Shown one piece after another: positions 1 through 9,153 of a DNA stretch of 40,304 nucleotides; within the stretch, counting starts at the first letter, position 1; each line of letters starts with the position of its first letter. The notes beneath the pieces were generated by a model. That model made no database searches. It was not told where the DNA came from and saw nothing but the letters and a program-made list of their open reading frames with translations. The stretch is from Candidatus Zhuqueibacterota bacterium (GTDB lineage: Bacteria > Zhuqueibacterota > Zhuqueibacteria > Zhuqueibacterales > Zhuqueibacteraceae), in the NCBI GenBank assembly GCA_003576975.1, contig QEVD01000055.1, forward strand, positions 1-40,304, read 5' to 3'. Both the position numbers and the translations under genes were made by a program.

Positions 1-486
1 CCATTCGTTACGCAGCTTGAGCAACAACTCTTGCAAGCGCGGAATGAGCACGCCGGTTTCCGTGTCTTGCAGAATCGCGTCATAGGAACGATGCAGCGCG
101 TGCAGAATGGCATCGGTTGAAACGAATACCGGCAAGTCATGTTTGTAGATTTCAAGAAAGGCATGGCCAAAGCTGTCGCGCCTCAGCCGCTCGCTCACCA
201 CAAAACCATTTTCATGCAACAAGGCTTGTTCATCGGAGGTGAGTTGATAGAGTTGAACAATCGTATCGAGATAGGCGATTTCGGTGAGGGTGAGATCGAG
301 TTTGCTTCGAAAATTCGGCGTGGGATGCAGGCCGCGCAGTTGCTCGTAAGTCAAATCGCGATGGCTGGCGAGGAAATTGGTGTAGGCCTGCATGTTGAAG
401 CCGCCGCCGGCTTGTGCGTGTGTTTGCGGCGCATGCGCGCCGACCAGCAAAGTCAGGCACAACATCATCGTAACGAAATGTCGCAT
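1..486 (-). CDS. DUF3160 family protein, N-terminal part (runs off the window)
   Basis: The reading frame is open from an ATG at 486 to the window edge, so 162 codons of the N-terminus are present. A GGGAGGAT ribosome binding site lies just upstream of the ATG. Residues 1 to about 25 form a signal peptide (positive start, then MMLCLTLLVGAHA, then small residues), so the protein is probably exported. The mature part contains HENGFVVSERL and LPVFVSTDAILHALHRSYD. These match my recollection of DUF3160 proteins, in which a phrase like LPVFVTTDSLLH is conserved. DUF3160 proteins are large secreted proteins of unknown function, common in FCB bacteria. The rest of the gene lies outside the window. 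The family call is from memory of motifs. Confidence 0.72.
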   Translation of the reverse strand, partial: MRHFVTMMLCLTLLVGAHAPQTHAQAGGGFNMQAYTNFLASHRDLTYEQLRGLHPTPNFRSKLDLTLTEIAYLDTIVQLYQLTSDEQALLHENGFVVSERLRRDSFGHAFLEIYKHDLPVFVSTDAILHALHRSYDAILQDTETGVLIPRLQELLLKLRNEW

Positions 487-557
487 AATCTATCCTCCCG
501 AGGTTTGAAAAAAACATTATATCAAGTTGCAGCGGTGTAAGCCAGTCGGACTGGTAT

Positions 558-1043
558 TCACAATTCAATTCGAAATGGTATATCCGGAGGCTCCACCACG
601 GGAGCTTTTTGGAAGCCATAGCGCATGACGGCACGCGCGAAATAGTCGCCGGGCGCGAGTTCAATGCGTGGCTGTCTCGCCGGCGAATTCGGCGCACGCC
701 AGGTCTGGGTTTCCGTCTGGCCGTTGCGCAAGACGCCAGACTCAACCACCTGAACCCAAGCCAGTCCATCGACCGAAGAGGTGATCGTGCTGTCTGCTTG
801 TCTGATTTCGAAAATCACAGTCGGGCCGGAGTGGCGGTAGATTTGATCCTTGCCGGTAAGATTGGTGATCGCGAAGATCAGATCAAAAGATTCTCCAGTT
901 CGAAAAGTGGTACGTGACTGGTCGGTGGTATCGGCGATGGCAAAGGTGACTCTCATCCCATTGTCCGGCTCCATTGGACTGAAAAGATCACACGATCTGA
1001 AGGCAAGGACAACCAGGCTGATAAGGAATGCAGCTTTCATCAT
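558..1043 (-). CDS. Putative small exported protein or lipoprotein with a BsuPI-like Ig fold
   Basis: A 161-residue protein starting at tandem ATGs (1043/1040) behind GAGGTAAA. The N-terminus is hydrophobic and ends in a cysteine (VVLAFRSC). This resembles a lipobox, but the residues before Cys are not ideal, so lipidation is uncertain. The body looks like a single beta-sandwich. FDLIFAITNLTGKDQIYRHSG, here split as FDLIFAITNLTG then KDQIYRHSG, is followed by an alternating hydrophobic stretch and ELAPGDYFARAVMRYGF. This layout resembles BsuPI-type proteinase-inhibitor domains. The similarity is weak, and no function should be assigned. It lies 71 bp upstream of the DUF3160 gene on the same strand and may be co-transcribed with it. 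Confidence 0.55.
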   Translation of the reverse strand: MMKAAFLISLVVLAFRSCDLFSPMEPDNGMRVTFAIADTTDQSRTTFRTGESFDLIFAITNLTGKDQIYRHSGPTVIFEIRQADSTITSSVDGLAWVQVVESGVLRNGQTETQTWRAPNSPARQPRIELAPGDYFARAVMRYGFQKAPVVEPPDIPFRIEL

Positions 1044-1335
1044 TTTACCTCAACATCCATTCAAGCTGGCAGGCATTCTTTAAACTGAATCACTCTCCAG
1101 CCCGCTTCTCTATTCTTAAAGTACTTGGGGATGAATCAAGTTTCTCAGTATCTATGCTAAATCAAAAGTAATGCCAATGAACAAGAAAGACATGGTGAGT
1201 CCAGTGCCTACGCGTGCTCTGAAAACCAAAATCTTGGTAGTTGAAAAATTTGGTTTTAGGATAAAGGGGATAAGGCGGGGAAAAGGAAGGTCTCAAAGCA
1301 TGTGGTCAAAGGATACCCTGCGGCGGTTTTGACAC

Positions 1336-2193
1336 TCAAATTTTTGAGGGCATCACCAGTTTTTTGGATCGAAAATCCGGCGCGGGCAGCCAAATCGCTG
1401 CTTGAGCATTGCCATAGGCGAGGGCATTGCCGCGCCAAAATTGATGCCCGATCCAGGCACACACTACGGCATCCAGCGCATCTTCGAGATGCTTGAGCCG
1501 CGCTTTGTTGCCGTTCTTGAGCAAGATTTTTGCGGAAGGAATGAGGTTTTCGAGGCCGTCGATTTCATCAGTCAGCGCCCGGCGCAAAGCGTCAAGATTT
1601 TTGCAGAGACGTAGCCAGCGCGTGCGTGATTTTGCTTCGGGCCAGTATTGCGACACGCGTGAGGTTTTGTAAGCCAGCCGCATGCGCAACTGCATCAATT
1701 CGATGATGGCCGGATGCGGGTAGGTTTCGATGAAAACGCGCGCTGCTCGTCGGACTTTACCTTGCGTGTGCCATTCATATCCGGCCTTACTCAATTGGTG
1801 AAAGAGAGATTTGGAAATCGGACCCGGGCGCAACGCGGAAGGTGTGTGCGTGCCTGCGCCGCGACTCACGTACGCCGAGGTCACGGCATTGTCGCATGGC
1901 CGCCGGCCGTTGAGCGGCTTGGCCGCCAGAGGAATATCCAACGCCACAATTTGCGGCAACTCGCCAGTGAGTCTTTTGCAGTGAGAGAGCAGCGCATCAA
2001 TGGGAGGCAGGCAACCGCGCACGCGTGTGCGCCAATCAATTTTTGCATGCGGCCCGCTGGTGAGAAATTCGTCATAGGATCTTCCGAGCGCGATCAATTT
2101 TGGTTTGGCATTTCTGCGTGCGCGCAACAGCGCTACTCCCGAGGGTTGATGCGCCGTCCACGCCGCGTCGATGCCGAGAATGTGTGCAGGCAT
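1336..2193 (-). CDS. DUF429 family protein (predicted RNase H-fold nuclease-like)
   Basis: A 285-residue protein starting at ATG 2193. The N-terminus GIDAAWTAHQPSGVALL is characteristic of DUF429: a conserved Asp at the end of the first strand and a small-residue turn. A second acidic motif, VALDIPLA, lies near residue 93, and RGAGTHTPSALRPGPIS follows about 35 residues later. Later, LEDALDAVVCAWIGHQF gives the C-terminal acidic helix typical of RNase H-like folds. DUF429 proteins are predicted nucleases without an established pathway. The ribosome binding site is weak. The upstream uracil-DNA glycosylase gene is 107 bp away on the same strand, so the two may be loosely linked in DNA metabolism; this is inference. 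Confidence 0.72.
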   Translation of the reverse strand: MPAHILGIDAAWTAHQPSGVALLRARRNAKPKLIALGRSYDEFLTSGPHAKIDWRTRVRGCLPPIDALLSHCKRLTGELPQIVALDIPLAAKPLNGRRPCDNAVTSAYVSRGAGTHTPSALRPGPISKSLFHQLSKAGYEWHTQGKVRRAARVFIETYPHPAIIELMQLRMRLAYKTSRVSQYWPEAKSRTRWLRLCKNLDALRRALTDEIDGLENLIPSAKILLKNGNKARLKHLEDALDAVVCAWIGHQFWRGNALAYGNAQAAIWLPAPDFRSKKLVMPSKI

Positions 2194-2300
2194 AATTGTG
2201 ATGGTCCCGTCCGGGTGGTTGTTGCTGAGATATCAAATATTAATTGAGTTTATAAGATCCCATGAGAACCGCCCGGCGGTTTGAGAGCTCGGAGCCGGCC

Positions 2301-3005
2301 TTATTCAGAATCGAGCAACTGCCGCGCGCGGCGAAACACTCCGTCGAACATCGCCTCCGTCAGTCTTCCGGTAAACGTGTTCTGCTGGCTGGGATGAAAA
2401 GAGGCGATCAGCGTGATCTTTTCCGTCAGCTTCACTTCCGCGCGATGCCCAAATTTCGGTTTGGGAGAATGATTGACGCCATACACTTCACCGAAAACAG
2501 AAAGCGCGGTATCAAATGCGATTTTGCCGAGCGCAATCACCACCTTCACTCTCTTCATGAGAGTGACTTCTTCAAGAATATAGCCGCGGCAATTCGCCAT
2601 TTCCTCCGGCGTGGGTTTGTTCGCCGGAGGCGCGCAGCGGCAGGGCGCGGTGATCAAACAGTCTTTCAGTTTCAATCCGTCATCGCGATGCGTTGACACC
2701 GGTTGATTGGCGAAACCAGCCTTGTGCAAGGCGCGATAAAGCCAGTCGCCACTGCGGTCGCCGGTGAAGGTTCGTCCCGTACGATTGCCGCCGTGTGCCG
2801 CCGGAGCCAATCCCACAATCAGCAAACGCGCATTGAAATCACCAAACGAGGGCACGGGCTTGCCCCAATAGTCTTCGGTTTCAAAACGTTTGGTTTTCTC
2901 ACGCGCGATGCGTTCGCGCCATTGCACCAGCCGGGGACAGCGCCGGCAAGCGACAATATCGTGATGAATTTGCAGAAGCTTTTGTTGAGTCTTGGAAGGT
3001 TTCAT
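2301..3005 (-). CDS. udgB: Uracil-DNA glycosylase, family 5-like (UDGb)
   Basis: A 234-residue protein that should remove uracil and related damaged bases from DNA to start base-excision repair. Cys20 and Cys23 (ACRRC) with later cysteines around [10 protein letters not shown] and ANCRG fit the 4Fe-4S cluster of family 4/5 enzymes. Motif 1 is [19 protein letters not shown] at residues 65-83. It has the Ala-rich form of family 5, which lacks the catalytic Asp/Asn of other families. The C-terminal motif [15 protein letters not shown] provides the His and the DNA-intercalating loop. Length is close to the family norm. The gene diverges from ferritin across a 130-bp spacer that must hold both promoters. 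No clear Shine-Dalgarno sequence precedes ATG 3005. Confidence 0.88.
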   Translation of the reverse strand: MKPSKTQQKLLQIHHDIVACRRCPRLVQWRERIAREKTKRFETEDYWGKPVPSFGDFNARLLIVGLAPAAHGGNRTGRTFTGDRSGDWLYRALHKAGFANQPVSTHRDDGLKLKDCLITAPCRCAPPANKPTPEEMANCRGYILEEVTLMKRVKVVIALGKIAFDTALSVFGEVYGVNHSPKPKFGHRAEVKLTEKITLIASFHPSQQNTFTGRLTEAMFDGVFRRARQLLDSE

Positions 3006-3135
3006 GAATTTGACATTTCGTGCTGAACTTTTTGAATAATATTCCAGCCGACACTTGCGCTTTTGCTATGAAAAAGCCATATTGCAAGCGTTTCGCAAAT
3101 ATCAATCTAACGTGAAATCAACAAAGGAGTCTAGC

Positions 3136-3633
3136 ATGTTAAAAAAAGCAGTGCAGGATGCGATCAATGAACAAATCAAAGGCGAGTTGGAGTCGGCCTA
3201 TTTGTATCTCGCGATGTCGGCCTATTGCGAATCTGCCAGCCTGCGCGGATTCGCGCACTGGATGCGCTTGCAAAGCCAGGAAGAAATTGGGCATGCGATG
3301 AAGCTGTTCAATTTTCTCAATGATCGCGGCGGCCGCGTCATTTTGCAGGCGCTGGCGGAACCGCCCTATGAATTTCAATCGCCGCTGGATATGATGGAGC
3401 AGGCGCTTAAACACGAACGAAAAGTAACGGGCATGATCAATGCGCTGTACGAGCTTGCCATCAAGAAAAACGATTATGCCACGCAGGCGCATCTGCAGTG
3501 GTTTTTGACAGAACAAGTGGAAGAGGAAAAAACAGCGCAAGAATTAGTCGAACAATTGAAGATGCTCGGCGATCAAACCGCGGCTTTGCTGCTGCTCGAT
3601 CGTGAAGTCGGACAGCGCGGCGGCGCGAAATAA
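3136..3633 (+). CDS. ftnA: Ferritin (iron storage, ferroxidase)
   Basis: A 165-residue non-haem ferritin that oxidises Fe(II) and stores the mineral inside a 24-mer shell in the cytoplasm. ATG 3136 is chosen because AAAGGAG sits at 3123-3129 at good spacing; an in-frame extension upstream lacks this signal. The ferroxidase ligands are all visible at the same numbers as in Escherichia coli FtnA: Glu17, Tyr24, Glu50, His53, Glu94, Gln127 and Glu130. Length matches the family. No Fur box was recognised upstream. The gene stands alone, converging with the MOSC gene 18 bp downstream. Confidence 0.95.
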   Translation: MLKKAVQDAINEQIKGELESAYLYLAMSAYCESASLRGFAHWMRLQSQEEIGHAMKLFNFLNDRGGRVILQALAEPPYEFQSPLDMMEQALKHERKVTGMINALYELAIKKNDYATQAHLQWFLTEQVEEEKTAQELVEQLKMLGDQTAALLLLDREVGQRGGAK

Positions 3634-3651
3634 AAAATCAGCCGGAAATTC

Positions 3652-4095
3652 TCATAGATGCCAACTCACGGAATCGCCTACTGCAATCTTGCCGTTATCC
3701 AACACCTCGGCAAAAGCGCCGCCACCCCAATCTTTTTTCATAATCTCACGCAAGCCGGGCCAGGCTTCATCCATCCGCTCGCACGGCCTGGTCTCACCGA
3801 GAATACGCAAGCGGCATGCGCCGATTTGCAGAATGCGATTCCGGCTTTCCAACAGGCTCAGGCCGCTAACCATGAGGTTCGCGCGGCGTGCAGCAGGATC
3901 GACCGGCGCGCCGAGTTGTTGCATCATCTCCGCCCAGCGCTCGGCGGAGATGATCGTCACCTGGCGTTTGCCGCCTTGATTCGCGTTGCCTTCCAAGCCT
4001 TGGCCGGCGACTAACGTTGCGCGCGTCTGTGCATCCATCGGGCCGCGGGTGGCGCGCTTCAGCCAGATTCTCTCCAATTTGCCAATTGTTTCCAT
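3652..4095 (-). CDS. MOSC domain protein
   Basis: A 147-residue protein made of little more than one MOSC (molybdenum cofactor sulfurase C-terminal) domain. Visible features are GLEGNANQGGKRQVTII near the N-terminus and ILGETRPCERMDE. The latter carries the conserved cysteine used for molybdenum cofactor or sulfur handling. GVHG-type residues are not seen, but GNGKIAVGD-like DNGKIAVGDSV closes the domain. Stand-alone MOSC proteins are related to YiiM, which reduces N-hydroxylated bases, but the substrate here is not predictable. The start is ATG 4095, preceded by GAGGATTGAAA; a TTG two codons upstream is less likely. No molybdopterin genes are nearby. Confidence 0.85.
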   Translation of the reverse strand: METIGKLERIWLKRATRGPMDAQTRATLVAGQGLEGNANQGGKRQVTIISAERWAEMMQQLGAPVDPAARRANLMVSGLSLLESRNRILQIGACRLRILGETRPCERMDEAWPGLREIMKKDWGGGAFAEVLDNGKIAVGDSVSWHL

Positions 4096-4285
4096 TTTCA
4101 ATCCTCAAAAAATTTTGCCTGCCGTTTCAGTTTTGCAACAATGTGTCTGCTGTTGAGTTTGTTGCACGGAAAAATCACTTGCTTTTCGGAAGTCGAAGGT
4201 TTATTCTTGCGCGATCTTGAATTCAACATTCCGCGCATGGCGTGGCAATCTATCATAATTTTTGCAGGAAGACAAAGGATAAATC

Positions 4286-7228
4286 ATGAGTCGAACAGCG
4301 AGCGTTTTGCGGATGGCGGGTTTGGCAATTTTAATCGGAAGCGGAGCATGGCATTGGCTAAACGCGGCTGACAATCAGGCGAAACGCGGGCAGAGAATGC
4401 CCGCGACTGCCGCGGGAATCGAATATGCGCCGAATGTTGTGGTGATAAAATTCAAAAACGGCCGGCAGTTCGGCGAGAAACTCAGCGCCACCGGCGTGGC
4501 CTCGGTTGATGCGGCCTTGCGTGCGCACGGCGTTTATCAATTGCAACAGGTTTTGCCGGAAAGCCGGGTGCGGCGCGATGCGGTTGTGGTCAAGGATATC
4601 TCGAGCATTTATTTCGCCTACTTCAAAGGCGAGAATTCACCGCTGCACGTGGCGGAAGCCTTACAGCGCGATCCCAATATCGCCTACGCCGAACCGAAAT
4701 ACCGGCATCGCCTCGCGGTTGCGCCGAATGATCCACAATTTATTTTGCAGACGTTCTATAATGCTGTCGATGCAACGCAAGCCTGGGACGTTGTGAAAGG
4801 CGAGCAGGGCAGCGTGGTTATTGCCATCGTGGACGGCGGCACGGATATAGACCATGAAGATCTGGCCGTAAATTTATGGACGAATGGTGATGAAATTCCC
4901 GGCAACAACATTGATGATGACAACAACGGCTTTATTGATGATGCGCACGGCTGGAATTTTGCGAACAATTCGCCTGATGCCACGGGTTTATCGAGCACGC
5001 CCAACAGCGCAGATCACGGCACACATACCGCCGGCATTGCCTGCGCGGCGACGAATAACAGTGTTGGCATTGCCGGCATGAGCTGGAATGCCAAGTTCAT
5101 GCCGATCTGCGCCGCCAGCGCAACCGATGACAACGCCATTGAATTTGGCTATCAGGGGGTTTTGTACGCGGCCAATAACGGCGCCGATATCATTAGTCTG
5201 AGTTGGGGCGGCTACGCCAGCTCTTCGTTTGAGCAAGATGTTGTCAATTTTGCCGCGGACTTGGGCATCGCTGTGATTGCTGCGGCCGGCAACGGCAACA
5301 CCTCGGCGCGGCATTATCCCTCGGCCTATCAAAACGTGCTGGCTGTGGCGAACACCCGCAACGATGATGTCAAAAGTTCTACGTCGAATTATGGATCGTG
5401 GATTGATCTGGCTGCGCCCGGCAACAGCATTCTCAGCACCGTCAACAATAACAAGTATGCCAGCTTCTCCGGAACCTCGATGTCATGTCCGCTGGTGGCT
5501 GCGACTGTGGCTCTGGTGAAAACCAAAAATCCCTCGTGGAGCGCAATACAAGCCAGTGAACAAGTGCGCGTGACTTCGGACAATATCAATGCGGGCAATC
5601 CCGCCTATTCCGGCCTGTTGGGCCGCGGCCGCGTGAATGCTTTGCGCGCGGTGACGGAGACTTCACCCTCCATTCGTTTGCAGAATTTTAGCTTCACAGA
5701 AAGCGACGGCGATGGCGTGATCGAGCCGGGCGAAACCGTTGCGGTTACGGTTACCTTGCGCAACTATCTTGCACCTGTTGTCAATGCCACGGTAACGCTG
5801 AGTGAGAACGACAACTTCGTTACCGTAACCACCGCGAACGCCGCCGTGGGCGCGCTTGGAACGCTGCAAGAAACGACTGTGGCAACACCGCTGCAGTTCA
5901 GCGTTGCCGGCAATGCGCCGAGTGGGCACCCCATCGACTTCACGCTTACGATTTCATCCGGCAGTTATTCCGACGCCGATCGCTTCACTGTTACCGTTTT
6001 GCCGACCTTTGGAAGCGTGAGTGTGAATAATGTCGCCACTACGGTTACCAACATTGGCCGCCTTGGATTTGCGGATCCCAGCAATTCGCTCGATGGCATT
6101 GGCTTCCGCTTTAAGAACGGAACGAGTTTGTTGTTTGAAGGCGGCGTCATTGCCGGCGCCGGGCCAACCCAAATTTCAAACGCCGTCCGCGGCCTGATTG
6201 CCGGCAATAGCCAGGGATACGATAAAGATTTTACCATCGCAACCGGCGGAGATTTGCGGGTAATGACGCCGGGCGCGCTGAGCGACCAGGAGAGCATCGG
6301 CATTTTCGAAGATAAAGCCGCCAATAACCCGCAGATTCGCGTGATTCAGGAAACGTTTGCGCGCAAAGAGGCGCCGGCGGATGATTTCTTTTTGTTGCGG
6401 TATACCATCGAAAACCAAAGCGAGAACCCGCTCACGGGTTTTCACTTTGGCATTTTTTATGATTGGGACATTGATGGCGGCTCGTTTGCAACCAACGTTA
6501 CCACGAATGACGCCTCGCGTAAATTAGGATATGCTTATGATTCCGGCTCCGGGCCGAAAACATATGTCGGCATGTCTTTGGTTTCGCAAGGCGAATTTAA
6601 CTATGAAGGGATTTTTAACGACCCGAATGCGCCAGGATTCACCGGCATTGGCTTGCACGACGGTTTTACAGATACGGAAAAATGGCAGTCGATCAGCGGC
6701 GGCATCGGACTCAACCAGGCCGGACCGGCGGATGTTTCGTTCGTTGTTGCCGCAGGCCCATTTGATATTGCCGGCCGCGCGACCATTGAAGTTGGTTTTG
6801 CCTTGCTGGCGGGCGAGAGCCTGGCGGATTTGCAGGCAAACGCCGATGCCGCGCAGCAATTTTGGAATGAATTGTTCGCCACGAAGGTGACGGAGAAAAA
6901 CGATGCCGGCCTGCCGCAAGCATTCGCGCTGCAGCAGAATTATCCGAATCCCTTCCGCAGTGAAATCAACACCGAGAGCAAGATTGCCGGCGCTGGAACG
7001 GTTATCGGTTTTCAATTGCCCAAAGCCGAACATGTCGAATTGGAAATCTATGATGTTCTGGGCCGAAAGATTCGCACGCTGCTGCAGGACCGGCGCAATG
7101 CCGGCGTGTATGCTGTGATCTGGGACGGTTTGAATGAATTGGGCGAACCGGCGCACAACGGTATTTATTTTTATCGCATGCGCGCGGGCAGCTTTGTGCA
7201 AACGCGCAAGCTGGTTTTGGTGCGATAA
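4286..7228 (+). CDS. Secreted subtilisin-like serine protease (S8) with type IX sorting domain
   Basis: A 980-residue secreted protease. Residues 1 to about 28 are a signal peptide. An I9-like pro-region follows (about 45-145, with VVVIKFKN and DPNIAYAEPKYRH). The S8 domain spans about 155-465, with catalytic Asp183 in IVDGGTDIDHED, His244 in DHGTHTAG and Ser398 in SGTSMSCP. An Ig-like repeat region begins at DGDGVIEPGETVAVTVTLRN, and a long beta-rich region follows. The last 85 residues hold FALQQNYPNPF, VELEIYDVLGRKIRTL and GIYFYRMRAG, ending in KLVLVR. This is a type A Por/T9SS C-terminal sorting domain with a FlgD-like Ig fold. The protein is therefore expected to cross the outer membrane by type IX secretion and act outside the cell. 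The start is ATG 4286 behind AAAGGATAA. It stands alone. Confidence 0.94.
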   Translation: MSRTASVLRMAGLAILIGSGAWHWLNAADNQAKRGQRMPATAAGIEYAPNVVVIKFKNGRQFGEKLSATGVASVDAALRAHGVYQLQQVLPESRVRRDAVVVKDISSIYFAYFKGENSPLHVAEALQRDPNIAYAEPKYRHRLAVAPNDPQFILQTFYNAVDATQAWDVVKGEQGSVVIAIVDGGTDIDHEDLAVNLWTNGDEIPGNNIDDDNNGFIDDAHGWNFANNSPDATGLSSTPNSADHGTHTAGIACAATNNSVGIAGMSWNAKFMPICAASATDDNAIEFGYQGVLYAANNGADIISLSWGGYASSSFEQDVVNFAADLGIAVIAAAGNGNTSARHYPSAYQNVLAVANTRNDDVKSSTSNYGSWIDLAAPGNSILSTVNNNKYASFSGTSMSCPLVAATVALVKTKNPSWSAIQASEQVRVTSDNINAGNPAYSGLLGRGRVNALRAVTETSPSIRLQNFSFTESDGDGVIEPGETVAVTVTLRNYLAPVVNATVTLSENDNFVTVTTANAAVGALGTLQETTVATPLQFSVAGNAPSGHPIDFTLTISSGSYSDADRFTVTVLPTFGSVSVNNVATTVTNIGRLGFADPSNSLDGIGFRFKNGTSLLFEGGVIAGAGPTQISNAVRGLIAGNSQGYDKDFTIATGGDLRVMTPGALSDQESIGIFEDKAANNPQIRVIQETFARKEAPADDFFLLRYTIENQSENPLTGFHFGIFYDWDIDGGSFATNVTTNDASRKLGYAYDSGSGPKTYVGMSLVSQGEFNYEGIFNDPNAPGFTGIGLHDGFTDTEKWQSISGGIGLNQAGPADVSFVVAAGPFDIAGRATIEVGFALLAGESLADLQANADAAQQFWNELFATKVTEKNDAGLPQAFALQQNYPNPFRSEINTESKIAGAGTVIGFQLPKAEHVELEIYDVLGRKIRTLLQDRRNAGVYAVIWDGLNELGEPAHNGIYFYRMRAGSFVQTRKLVLVR

Positions 7229-7288
7229 CCTTAAACAGGAATTAGGCGCGCAAGTTGACGGAGGAAAAGGAAAGAGGCGGGCAAACGT

Positions 7289-7708
7289 ATGCTTGAACGC
7301 GTTGTTGCTTTTGTGAATCGTTTTGTTGTCGATCCGGTTTTACAGCAGCGGATCGTCGCTGTGTTGCATTCGTTGCCCCGCGAGGTACTGCAGGATTTAT
7401 TACAAGACGAGCGCTTTCGCATGGCGGTGTACGATGTCAACGATCCGGCGAATTCGTATTTGCATATGGCGCCGCCGGGCGTGGGCGACAATGGCAGCCG
7501 CATGATTGCATGGAAATCCTCTCTCAGCCGCGCGCCGCTTGATTTTGCGAATTATGTCATTGCGCACGAATTTGCTCACGCTTATTTGCGCAACCGCGGG
7601 CGTACGGCGGAAGAAGATCCCGAAGATGCCGCCGATGCGCTTGCCCATTCATGGGGCTATGATAAACCCGAAAGCGCCAAGCGTTTTACCTGGTGGCGCC
7701 GGACGTGA
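7289..7708 (+). CDS. Small HExxH protein, putative zinc metallopeptidase
   Basis: A 139-residue soluble protein with no signal peptide or membrane segment. HEFAHAYLRN places His93, Glu94 and His97 as a zinc-binding HExxH helix. The downstream acidic stretch EEDPEDAADALAHSWGY could give the third ligand, a layout seen in several minimal metallopeptidase families. The N-terminal half (LQQRIVAVLHSLPREVLQDLL) is helical. I cannot name the family. ATG 7289 has AAAGAGG upstream. It follows the secreted protease by 60 bp on the same strand and is followed by a strong terminator, so the two may share a transcript. Peptidase activity is inference from the motif. Confidence 0.65.
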   Translation: MLERVVAFVNRFVVDPVLQQRIVAVLHSLPREVLQDLLQDERFRMAVYDVNDPANSYLHMAPPGVGDNGSRMIAWKSSLSRAPLDFANYVIAHEFAHAYLRNRGRTAEEDPEDAADALAHSWGYDKPESAKRFTWWRRT

Positions 7709-7753
7709 GTACTTGTAGTTGAGACGTGAAGTTCGAAAATCTCCTGCAAAATT

Positions 7754-7804
7754 AAAATCCCGGAAGACAAAGCTGAATGCTTTAGCTTCCGGGATTTTTT
7801 GTTT
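7754..7804 (+). terminator. Rho-independent terminator, possibly bidirectional
   Basis: Arms AATCCCGGAAG and CTTCCGGGATT enclose a loop that can itself pair (AAAGC/GCTTT). A run of T follows on the plus strand and A-rich sequence precedes the hairpin, giving T on the minus strand. It sits between the plus-strand HExxH gene and the convergent TolB-like gene, so it can serve both. Confidence 0.9.
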
Positions 7805-7880
7805 CAACGATGTTTGATGCAACGGCCAAGCCGTTGCGGGAACAATTTCTTGAAAACTGAATTTCCGAACGAACGCCCAA

Positions 7881-9092
7881 CTATTTCCAGCTCATAAAGC
7901 TCGAATCCATCCTCGCCGGATTCTCCACCCAGTCCGCAACGAACACGTTGGTGTCACGCGTAGGCGTACGCTGCGCGTTACGATTCGAGCAAAAAACGAG
8001 CTGCTTGCCGTCATACGAAAACATGGGAAAGGCGTCGAACGTGTCGGTGTGCGTGATTTGCCGCAAGCCGGTGCCGTCGATGTTGATCATGAAAATGTCG
8101 AAGTTGCGCCCGCCTTTGTCGAGTGAATGATGATTCGAGCAAAACAGCACGCGCTTGCCATCGGGATGGAAGAAGGGCGCCCAATTCGCGCCGGGAAGAT
8201 TGGTGACTTGCCGCACATTCTTACCCTCCGCGTCGGCAACAAAAACATTCAACTCCTTCGGTTCGACGAATCCCTTTGCCAATAAATCCTTGTAACTCGC
8301 CTGTTCCTCTTCTGTCGTTGGCCGGCTGGCGCGCCAGACGAGTTGTTTCGAATCCCGCGAGAAAAATGCCCCGCCGTCGTAACCCAACTCCGAGGTCAAT
8401 TGCAAATACTCTCCGGTTTGCAAATCATAACGCCAGAGTTCCAAATCACCCGACCGCGTGGAGGTGAAAACCACATAACGGCCATCCGGCGAAACCGTGG
8501 CCTCGGCATCATAGCCGGGCGCGCCGATCAAAACTTCGGGCTGTGAGCCGTCGGCCTGGGCGCGATAGATATCATAGCTTTCATAAATCGGCCAGACGTA
8601 CCGGCCTTCGCTGAACATCGCGGCTTTGGGACAATCTGCGCTGGCGGCGTGTGTTGAGGCATAAATGATCGTACCGTCCTGCAAAAAATAGCTGCACGTC
8701 GTGCGGCCTTTGCCGGTTGAGACCAAATTGTACGGCTGGCCGTCGGCGAGCGGCGCGCCGTTCGCATTCATCACAAAAATTTGATCGCAGCCCTGCGCAT
8801 TGATTTTCTCCCAATCGCTTTGAAAGATAAGCTGCTTGTCATCGAAGCTCCAATAAGCTTCGGCATTGTTGCCGCCGAACGTCAATTGCCGGATGTTGCG
8901 CAAATGAATTTCGCCGCTGTAGCGCAGTGAATCGGCCGAGGCGTGGTTCGTTTCCGCTTCCGAATTTTTTTGCGCATTCGAACAACCGGGCAAATAGAGC
9001 AGCAACAATGCGAAAAACATCATCAAAACCGGCCGTGTGTGCGCCAGCGTCGAACGGCCAAAACGTCTAAGCAAAACTTCCCTGGGGTTCAA
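7881..9092 (-). CDS. TolB-like beta-propeller lipoprotein (PD40 repeats)
   Basis: A 403-residue protein. An n-region with arginines and a hydrophobic stretch (MMFFALLLLYLPGC) lead to a clean lipobox, LPGC, so it is probably a lipoprotein of the cell envelope. The rest holds WD40-like PD40 repeats with the usual pattern of pro-x-(F/W)SPDG-x-x-(I/V)-x-F-x-S: AYWSFDDKQLIFQSD, ATVSPDGRYVVFTSTRSG, APFFHPDGKRVLFCSN and PMFSYDGKQLVFCSNRN. Such propellers bind protein partners or ligands; the function here is unknown. The start is a TTG at 9092 because GAAGGGAG sits at ideal spacing before it and no better ATG precedes the signal sequence. Transcription ends at the hairpin at 7754-7804. Confidence 0.85.
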   Translation of the reverse strand: MNPREVLLRRFGRSTLAHTRPVLMMFFALLLLYLPGCSNAQKNSEAETNHASADSLRYSGEIHLRNIRQLTFGGNNAEAYWSFDDKQLIFQSDWEKINAQGCDQIFVMNANGAPLADGQPYNLVSTGKGRTTCSYFLQDGTIIYASTHAASADCPKAAMFSEGRYVWPIYESYDIYRAQADGSQPEVLIGAPGYDAEATVSPDGRYVVFTSTRSGDLELWRYDLQTGEYLQLTSELGYDGGAFFSRDSKQLVWRASRPTTEEEQASYKDLLAKGFVEPKELNVFVADAEGKNVRQVTNLPGANWAPFFHPDGKRVLFCSNHHSLDKGGRNFDIFMINIDGTGLRQITHTDTFDAFPMFSYDGKQLVFCSNRNAQRTPTRDTNVFVADWVENPARMDSSFMSWK

Positions 9093-9153
9093 GTCAGACT
9101 CCCTTCTGAGTTTCTCTATTGATCACATTTAAATTGAACCACTGATAAAGCTC

